DNA from: Methylococcales bacterium
GTDB taxonomy: Bacteria > Pseudomonadota > Gammaproteobacteria > Methylococcales > UBA1147
Direction: 5' to 3'
Length of the DNA stretch: 5,007 bases
NCBI GenBank assembly: GCA_024958995.1
Contig: JANXGZ010000246.1
Coordinates: forward strand, 1-5,007
Shown: positions 1 to 5,007 of the stretch, one piece after another
Layout: each line of letters begins with the position of its first letter
Position numbering within the stretch: the first letter of the stretch is position 1
Translations under genes and position numbers: made by a program
Notes under the pieces: generated by a model
Seen by the model: only the letters and a program-made list of their open reading frames with translations
What the model was told of the DNA's origin: nothing
The model's database searches: none

Positions 1-882
1 CGGGTGATGTTCTCGGAATTCTACCGGATCTGCAGTCATCTCCTGTTTTACGGAACATTTGCCCAGGACGTCGGGCAAATGTCGCCACTGTTCTACATGT
101 TCGCCGACCGCGAAAAACTGTTCAGCATCATCGAATCGATCTGCGGGGCCCGCATGCATTCTAGCTATTTCCGCATTGGCGGGGTGGCCATGGACCTGCC
201 CAACGGCTGGCGCCCGATGCTGAGCGAGTTCCTCGATTATTTCCCGCCGAGGCTCGATCACTACGACAAGATGGCCATGCAGAATGGCATCCTGAAAGCA
301 CGTACCCAGGGAGTCGGAGTGTATAACACCGAGGAAGCGATCGAGTGGGGTGTGACCGGGGCCGGACTGAGAGCCACAGGATTCGAATGGGATTACCGCA
401 AGGCTCGCCCGTATTCCGGTTACGAGGAATATGATTTCGATATACCGACACTGAAGAACGGCGATTGCTACGACCGTTGCGCGGTTCGCGTGGAAGAGAT
501 GCGGCAAAGCGTGAGGATCATTAGGCAGTGCATGGAACGAATGCCCGACGGCCCGTACAAGTCCGACCACCCGGCAACGACGCCTCCGGCGAAGGAACGG
601 ACGATGCACGACATCGAAACGTTGATTCAGCATTTCCTCAGCGTCAGTTGGGGTCCTGTGGTGCCGCCCGGTGAGGCCAGCGTTTGTGTCGAGGCGACCA
701 AGGGATTGAATAGTTATTACCTCGTGAGCGACGGCGGCACGATGTCCTACCGGACTCGGATCAGAACCCCGTCTTTTCCGCACCTTCAGATGATTCCAGT
801 GATGTCGAACGGCCTCATGGTTGCGGATTTGATAGCGATCCTTGCGAGTATCGATTTTGTTATGGCGGACGTGGATCGATGA
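1..882 (+). CDS. nuoD: NADH-quinone oxidoreductase subunit D, C-terminal part (5' end outside window; could be the NuoD half of a fused NuoCD)
   Basis: The reading frame is open from the first base and ends at TGA 880-882, giving 293 visible residues. The GTG at 4 is an internal Val, not a start, because the RVMFSEFYRICSHLL stretch is mid-protein in NuoD. Family landmarks seen, numbered from base 1: FRIGG (57-61), GVTGAGLRATG (117-127), RKARPYSGYEEYDFDIP (133-149), HIETLIQHF (203-212, with Asp at 204 in place of the first I-flanking residue), EATKG (231-235), YYLVSDG (239-245), RIRTPSFPHLQ (253-263), and the terminal DFVMADVDR. NuoD is the 49-kDa homologue, related to the large subunit of NiFe hydrogenases but without the nickel site. 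It helps form the quinone-binding cavity at the junction of the peripheral and membrane arms. The N-terminal residues that contact quinone lie upstream of the window. In E. coli and many relatives this protein is fused to NuoC, which cannot be tested here. The gene overlaps nuoE by 4 bp. No frameshift or internal stop is seen. Confidence 0.97.
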   Translation, partial: RVMFSEFYRICSHLLFYGTFAQDVGQMSPLFYMFADREKLFSIIESICGARMHSSYFRIGGVAMDLPNGWRPMLSEFLDYFPPRLDHYDKMAMQNGILKARTQGVGVYNTEEAIEWGVTGAGLRATGFEWDYRKARPYSGYEEYDFDIPTLKNGDCYDRCAVRVEEMRQSVRIIRQCMERMPDGPYKSDHPATTPPAKERTMHDIETLIQHFLSVSWGPVVPPGEASVCVEATKGLNSYYLVSDGGTMSYRTRIRTPSFPHLQMIPVMSNGLMVADLIAILASIDFVMADVDR

Positions 883-1376
883 CAGACCAAGATATGACAG
901 CCGATAGCCAATTGAGCGAAGCTGAAATCGCCGAGGTGCTCGAGGAGGCCAGCCATTACCCGCAGAAATCGGGAGCCTCGATTGAAGCCCTGAAAGTGGT
1001 TCAGAAGTACCGAGGTTGGGTTTCCAACGAATCCCTGAAACAGGTGGCTGACCTGCTGGACATGTCGGTTGAGGAACTGGATGGGGTGGCGACATTCTAT
1101 AACCTTATTTACCGCCAACCGGTCGGGCGCAAGGTCATCCTCTGCTGCGACAGTGTTAGCTGCTGGATGCTTGGATCGGACAATATCAAGGAAAAGATCA
1201 GTGACCGCCTGGGCATCGAATACGGCGGGACCACCAGCGATGGTGAATATACCCTGTTGCCCATCGTCTGCCTCGGTGCATGCGATCACGCCCCGGTCCT
1301 GATGGTCGGTGACGAGCTTCATCACAACGTAGACGAGACTCAACTGGATCAGATCCTGAATACCGGGGCTTCCTAG
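879..1376 (+). CDS. nuoE: NADH-quinone oxidoreductase subunit E ([2Fe-2S] cluster N1a, 24-kDa homologue)
   Basis: The product has 165 residues, about the length of E. coli NuoE. It has a helical N-terminal region (about 10-80, including EALKVVQKYRGWVS and the family segment DGVATFYNLIYRQPVG) and a C-terminal thioredoxin-like ferredoxin domain (about 84-160). The four N1a ligands are visible as C-x4-C (C90, C95, in CDSVSC) and C-x3-C (C131, C135, in CLGAC). TLLP, just before the second pair, is also typical. N1a sits close to FMN in NuoF and takes an electron from the flavin off the main chain. NuoE forms the NADH-input module with NuoF and NuoG. The ATG at 879 overlaps the nuoD stop (ATGA), so translation is probably coupled. 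Only a weak GGCGGA lies upstream (864-869). A second in-frame ATG at 894 would remove five residues and is less likely because it loses the overlap. C89, next to ligand C90, is an extra cysteine of unknown importance. Confidence 0.97.
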   Translation: MTDQDMTADSQLSEAEIAEVLEEASHYPQKSGASIEALKVVQKYRGWVSNESLKQVADLLDMSVEELDGVATFYNLIYRQPVGRKVILCCDSVSCWMLGSDNIKEKISDRLGIEYGGTTSDGEYTLLPIVCLGACDHAPVLMVGDELHHNVDETQLDQILNTGAS

Positions 1377-1417
1377 GTAAAGCGAAAAAAGTCGGGTCGG
1401 AAGAAAAGAGAATTGAG
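1377..1417 (+). promoter_or_regulatory. Purine-rich nuoE-nuoF spacer with a modest ribosome binding site for nuoF
   Basis: This 41-bp gap is the only real intergenic space in the window. It is strongly purine-rich on the + strand. Its AAGAAAAGAG (1401-1410) ends 7 bases before the nuoF ATG at 1418, and AAGAG (1406-1410) is the likely imperfect Shine-Dalgarno. No inverted repeat that would make a terminator and no convincing -35/-10 pair is visible, so nuoF is most likely read through from upstream. That the segment binds ribosomes is inferred from position and composition. Confidence 0.55.
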
Positions 1418-2734
1418 ATGTTCGGAAAATTTCTAAAAAAGAGCAGGAATCGCAACCCGGATAAGCCTTTGACCAGGAATATCGTCGACGGAAGGGCATA
1501 TGCCACCCTGTCGGACTACCAGGCGACAGGCGGATACGAAGGATTGCGCACGGCGATCACGACAATGGACTCGCTTGGGGTTCAGCAGGTGGTTAAGGAT
1601 TCCGAGCTTAGAGGCCGAGGCGGTGCCGGGTTCCCGACGGGGCTGAAATGGAGTTTCGTGCCGATGGGGGAGAACGCTCCCGAAACCAAGTATTTCGTCG
1701 TTAACGCAGACGAAATGGAACCTGGGACCTTCAAGGACCGGGTCCTGATGGAAAAGGACCCTCACCAGTTGATCGAAGGAATGGTGATCGGGTCCTACGC
1801 GATCCGGGCAACGGCGGCTTACATCTTCCTGCGTGGTGAATACCATCTCTCGGCGGAGCGGCTTGCGCAGGCTATCGCAGAAGCCTACCAGCAAGGTTTC
1901 CTGGGGAAGAACATTCTCGGATCCGATTTCAGTCTGGATCTCTATCTGCATACCAGCGCAGGACGATACATTTGCGGGGAAGAAACAGCCCTGCTGAATT
2001 CGCTGGAAGGCAAACGCGCAAACCCACGGGCAAAACCACCATTCCCACAAATCAGCGGACTGTGGGGCAAGCCGACAATCGTCAACAACGTCGAAACGGT
2101 TTGTAACCTGCCGCATATCTTTTTTTACGGGATCCAATGGTACGCAGGGCTGGGCCGTGGCAAGGACCGCGGAACCAAGCTGTTCGGAGCCAGCGGGCGA
2201 GTCAAGAACCCCAGTGTCTGGGAGTTGCCCATGGGGACACCGATCCGGGAGATTCTTGAGGAACACGCAGGCGGAATGCAGGACGGTTACGAGCTCAAGG
2301 GGTTTCTGCCGGGTGGTGCCTCGACTGACTTCATGCTTCCAGAGCACCTTGATGTACTCATGGATTTTGACGCAATTGCCGAGCATGGCAGTCGCATGGG
2401 CACCGGGACCATGATCATTCTGGACGACAAGACCTGTCCGGTGAAGATGGTTCTCAATCTCGAACAATTCTTTTCTCGTGAGTCGTGCGGCTGGTGCACC
2501 CCGTGCCGGGACGGTCTGCCATGGGTAGTGACCATTCTGGAAGATCTGATCGCAGGAAAGGGCCAGGCGAGTGATCTCGAACTCCTGGAACACCAGACCA
2601 AGATGATGGGGCCCGGAAACACCTTCTGTGCGCTGGCACCGGGAGCGATGGAACCATTGCAGAGTGCGTTGAAATATTTTCGGGACGATTTCGAAAAATA
2701 CCTGGAACGTCCTGCAGTCAAGGAGGCTGGGTAA
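1418..2734 (+). CDS. nuoF: NADH-quinone oxidoreductase subunit F (NADH- and FMN-binding, [4Fe-4S] cluster N3, 51-kDa homologue)
   Basis: The product has 438 residues, close to E. coli NuoF at about 445. NuoF oxidises NADH at a bound FMN on the tip of the cytoplasmic arm and passes electrons singly to N3. Order of parts: a basic N-terminal lead (1-20); the FMN/NADH Rossmann-like domain (about 60-240) with glycine-rich GRGGAGFPTGLKW (66-78), NADEMEPGTFKDR (96-108, E99 at the nucleotide pocket) and GRYICGEETAL (182-192); a SLBB-type domain (about 250-335); and a C-terminal helical domain carrying N3. The N3 ligands are C357, C360 and C363 (ESCGWCTPC) plus C404 (NTFCALAPGAMEP). FRDDFEKY near the end is also typical. 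The ATG at 1418 is preferred because the next in-frame Met (residue 50) would cut into conserved sequence. TAA 2732-2734 shares its last base with the nuoG ATG. No missing ligand or disruption is seen. Confidence 0.98.
   Translation: MFGKFLKKSRNRNPDKPLTRNIVDGRAYATLSDYQATGGYEGLRTAITTMDSLGVQQVVKDSELRGRGGAGFPTGLKWSFVPMGENAPETKYFVVNADEMEPGTFKDRVLMEKDPHQLIEGMVIGSYAIRATAAYIFLRGEYHLSAERLAQAIAEAYQQGFLGKNILGSDFSLDLYLHTSAGRYICGEETALLNSLEGKRANPRAKPPFPQISGLWGKPTIVNNVETVCNLPHIFFYGIQWYAGLGRGKDRGTKLFGASGRVKNPSVWELPMGTPIREILEEHAGGMQDGYELKGFLPGGASTDFMLPEHLDVLMDFDAIAEHGSRMGTGTMIILDDKTCPVKMVLNLEQFFSRESCGWCTPCRDGLPWVVTILEDLIAGKGQASDLELLEHQTKMMGPGNTFCALAPGAMEPLQSALKYFRDDFEKYLERPAVKEAG
2720..2726 (+). promoter_or_regulatory. 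Strong Shine-Dalgarno site for nuoG, inside the 3' end of nuoF
   Basis: AAGGAGG is a near-perfect match to the anti-Shine-Dalgarno end of 16S rRNA. It ends 7 bases before the ATG at 2734, which is an ideal distance. It lies within the last codons of nuoF (encoding Lys-Glu-Ala). Together with the TAATG stop/start overlap, it fixes the nuoG start and suggests that terminating ribosomes re-initiate directly on nuoG. Confidence 0.88.
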
Positions 2735-5007
2735 TGCCGAAAATTGAAATTGATGGCACGGTCCACGAGGTAGAAGACGGCCAGAACGTTCTTCAGGCCT
2801 GCCTTTCGACCGGTCTTGATCTGCCTTATTTCTGCTGGCACCCGGCCATGGGTTCGGTCGGCGCCTGCAGGCAATGCATGGTGACCCAGTACTCCAGCCC
2901 CGAAGACACCAAGGGACGCCTGGTTGTCGGCTGCATGACACCGGTTAGCGAAGGACTCAGGATTTCGCTCAATGACAGCGAAGCCGTGGAATTTCGCGCG
3001 GACATCATCGAATTGCTGATGACCAATCATCCGCACGACTGCCCGGTTTGCGAAGAGGGTGGACAATGCCACCTGCAGGACATGACGGTGATGAGCGGGC
3101 ATACCTCGCGCAAGTACCGAGGCAAGAAGCGGACTCATCGGAATCAGTATCTGGGCCCGTTTATCGGCCACGAAATGAACCGATGCATCGCCTGTTACCG
3201 TTGCGTCCGTTATTACCAGGACTATGCCGGGGGGCAAGACTTGGGCGTATTCGGTGCTCACAACCATGTCTATTTCGGACGCAGTGAAGATGGCGTTCTG
3301 GAAAACGAATTCAGCGGAAACCTGGTCGAGGTTTGTCCGACCGGCGTTTTTACGGACAAGTCCGGCGGTAAGAATTACAGCCGTAAATGGGACCTGCAAA
3401 CCGCCCCTTCAATCTGTGCTCATTGCTCATTGGGTTGCAATACTACCCCGGGCGAGCGTTATGGCGAACTGAGAAGTGTGGTCAACCGTTACCACGGGGA
3501 AATCAATCGCTATTTCCTTTGCGACCGTGGACGGTTTGGTTACGGTTTCGTCAATGCCGAGTCGAGAATCAGAACGGTTAGCATCGACGACCAGCAGATG
3601 GTTGGCGAGGGCAGCGCGGTCGACCACTTCAGAGGTCTGATTCGGGCGCGAGAAACGGTCATTGGCATCGGCTCGCCGAGGGCCTCGGTGGAATCAAATT
3701 ACGCATTGAGGGAACTGGTTGGGGAAGACCAGTTCTACAGCGGCTGGACCGAAGCCGAAAATACCTTGATGGCAACAGCCCTCCGGGTTATTCGGGAAAC
3801 GGATGCGGCAAACCCGACCTTGGCCGAGATTGAACGGGCCGATGCAGTGTTGATCCTCGGCGAGGATCTCACCAATACCGCCCCCATAATGGCCTTAGCG
3901 GTCCGGCAGGCGGTTCGCAATGCCAGTTTCGATGCCGCCGAAAGCGTTGGAATTCCCCAGTGGCAGGACGCTGCGGTACGCGAACTGGCTCAGGACCTGC
4001 TCAGCCCACTGTTTGTCGCGAGTACAGGGTCAACCCGGCTTGATGACGTGGCTACAGGGGTCTACCGAGCATCGCCCGACGAAATTGCACGCCTCGGCTT
4101 TGCCGTTGCCAACAGGCTGGATTCCTCGGCACCTGGAGTTGGTGATCTGGCGGCCGCTGCAAGCGATACAGTGAACGAAATCGCCGAAGCGTTGGCCAAT
4201 GCGGAACGGCCACTGGTGATTTCGGGAACCGGATGCATGACCGCTGCGGTACTGGAAGCGGCTTCCAATATTGCCCGGGCATTGGCATCGGCCGACAAGG
4301 CTTTGTCGGTGGTCGTTCCGGACTGCAACTCCATGGGTCTGGCGATGATGGGTGGTCACGGCCTGGAAGACGCTAAAAAGGTAGTCGAGTTTGGCGTCGC
4401 CAACACGGTGGTCGTGATTGAAAACGACCTGTACCGAAATGCACCCCGTGAACTGGTTGATGACCTACTCGGCAAGGCAAAGAACGTGGTGGTGATCGAT
4501 CACGGTTCTAACGCAACGACTGAAAAGGCAGGCCTTGTTCTGCCGGCAACGAGTTTCGCCGAGGCTGAAGGAACTTACATCAATAACGAAGGCCGGGCCC
4601 AGAGGTTCTTCTCAGTTATGCAGCCGTCGGAAGAAATGCAAAACACATGGCAGTGGCTGGCCGATGCCGGTGCCGGCGACTGGTCCGGCAGCGATGACAT
4701 CATTGCTTCATGCGGTAACGGCTTGTTGGGATTCAAAGGCGTAGAGGAAGCTGCTCCCAGTGCGGGATTTAGGATCTCAGGAATGAAAGTTCCGCGCCAG
4801 TCGCACCGCTACAGCGGGCGTACGGCGATGCGGGCCAACCTGGCAGTAAGCGAACCACAGCAGCCCATAGATCAGGACTCGGCATTGTCGTTCTCAATGG
4901 AAGGCGCGGGTTGTGATGCGCCGTCTTCACTCAGGTCCACTTCTTGGGCGCCGGCATGGAATTCGAACCATTCAATCATCAAGTTCCAGCAGGAAGTTGG
5001 GGGATCA
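2734..5007 (+). CDS. nuoG: NADH-quinone oxidoreductase subunit G (clusters N1b, N5, N4, N7; 75-kDa homologue), 3' end outside window
   Basis: The frame is open from ATG 2734 to the last base, giving 758 residues with no stop. E. coli NuoG has about 908, so roughly 130 C-terminal residues are probably missing. Reading the codons shows four iron-sulfur sets. N1b [2Fe-2S] uses C34, C45, C48 and C67 in a plant-type ferredoxin domain. N5 uses H99, C103, C106 and C112 (HPHDCPVCEEGGQC), with the usual His ligand. N4 uses C151, C154 and C157 (RCIACYRC) plus C201 (EVCPTGVF). N7 uses C228, C231, C235 and C263 (C-x2-C-x3-C-x27-C). From about 220 on it resembles molybdopterin oxidoreductases, as NuoG does, but no molybdenum cofactor is expected. 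IGIGSPRASVESN (310-322), ALAVRQAVR (387-395), INNEGRAQRFF (617-627) and HRYSGRTAMRAN (691-702) match the E. coli-type protein. NuoG wires electrons from NuoF/NuoE towards NuoI and NuoB. The start is fixed by AAGGAGG and the overlap with nuoF. Confidence 0.97.
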   Translation, partial: MPKIEIDGTVHEVEDGQNVLQACLSTGLDLPYFCWHPAMGSVGACRQCMVTQYSSPEDTKGRLVVGCMTPVSEGLRISLNDSEAVEFRADIIELLMTNHPHDCPVCEEGGQCHLQDMTVMSGHTSRKYRGKKRTHRNQYLGPFIGHEMNRCIACYRCVRYYQDYAGGQDLGVFGAHNHVYFGRSEDGVLENEFSGNLVEVCPTGVFTDKSGGKNYSRKWDLQTAPSICAHCSLGCNTTPGERYGELRSVVNRYHGEINRYFLCDRGRFGYGFVNAESRIRTVSIDDQQMVGEGSAVDHFRGLIRARETVIGIGSPRASVESNYALRELVGEDQFYSGWTEAENTLMATALRVIRETDAANPTLAEIERADAVLILGEDLTNTAPIMALAVRQAVRNASFDAAESVGIPQWQDAAVRELAQDLLSPLFVASTGSTRLDDVATGVYRASPDEIARLGFAVANRLDSSAPGVGDLAAAASDTVNEIAEALANAERPLVISGTGCMTAAVLEAASNIARALASADKALSVVVPDCNSMGLAMMGGHGLEDAKKVVEFGVANTVVVIENDLYRNAPRELVDDLLGKAKNVVVIDHGSNATTEKAGLVLPATSFAEAEGTYINNEGRAQRFFSVMQPSEEMQNTWQWLADAGAGDWSGSDDIIASCGNGLLGFKGVEEAAPSAGFRISGMKVPRQSHRYSGRTAMRANLAVSEPQQPIDQDSALSFSMEGAGCDAPSSLRSTSWAPAWNSNHSIIKFQQEVGGS

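Noticed and set aside
4..882. GTG at position 4 as the true start of a short, separate NuoD
   Set aside because: The frame is already open at base 1, and the sequence there matches the middle of NuoD, so the gene begins upstream of the window.
1377..1417. A possible terminator or small RNA in the nuoE-nuoF gap
   Set aside because: No GC-rich inverted repeat or T-run is present, and 41 bp of purine-rich sequence is best explained as a ribosome-binding leader.
786..1499. A 237-codon minus-strand open frame opposite nuoE
   Set aside because: It is fully explained as the shadow of nuoE and its flanks, with no recognisable motif.
1433..2941. A 502-codon open frame on the minus strand, antisense to nuoF and the start of nuoG
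   Set aside because: It lies opposite well-conserved nuoF and nuoG codons, has no recognisable domain, and is rich in Arg, Pro, Cys and His as expected of antisense translation. Long antisense frames are common opposite moderately GC-rich genes.
2287..3399. A 370-codon minus-strand open frame across the nuoF-nuoG junction
   Set aside because: It is antisense to two conserved genes, overlaps the other long minus-strand frame, and has no family signature.
3048..4744. Several 60-85 codon plus-strand frames within nuoG, which could suggest that nuoG is broken into pieces
   Set aside because: Codon-by-codon reading of the frame starting at 2734 shows no stop to the window end, with all ligand motifs in one frame. 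The short frames are out-of-frame shadows of one long gene that runs off the window.

Overview
This window is the middle of a respiratory complex I (NADH:quinone oxidoreductase) operon, read entirely from the + strand. It holds the 3' part of nuoD (or of a fused nuoCD), complete nuoE and nuoF, and the 5' five-sixths of nuoG, which is still open at the last base. Almost every base is coding. The only real gap is 41 bp between nuoE and nuoF, so no stretch over 300 bases lacks a gene.

The proteins resemble the Escherichia coli type of complex I, judged against remembered family sequences. NuoE and NuoF are close to E. coli length. NuoG keeps all four iron-sulfur ligand sets, including the N7 set that many lineages lack. 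Together with the nuoD-E-F-G order and a moderately GC-rich composition (by eye), this suggests a gammaproteobacterium, probably not an enterobacterium. Genus and species cannot be told from the window.

Layout: bases 1-882 are the NuoD C-terminal part, from the quinone-proximal subunit of the connecting Q module. Bases 879-1376 are NuoE, a [2Fe-2S] N1a subunit that overlaps nuoD by the four bases ATGA. Bases 1418-2734 are NuoF, which carries the FMN/NADH site and cluster N3. From 2734 to the window end is NuoG, whose start overlaps the nuoF stop by one base (TAATG) behind a strong AAGGAGG ribosome site. NuoE, NuoF and NuoG form the peripheral NADH dehydrogenase (N) module. Electrons enter from NADH at FMN in NuoF and pass through the clusters in NuoF and NuoG towards NuoB/I/D, where quinone is reduced and proton pumping in the membrane arm is driven.

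I looked for something hidden or new (antisense genes, small RNAs, mobile elements, repeats, CRISPR, insertions, frameshifts) and found no supportable case. No promoter or terminator stands out, as expected inside a long operon. The findings are small points about an otherwise ordinary, intact housekeeping locus.
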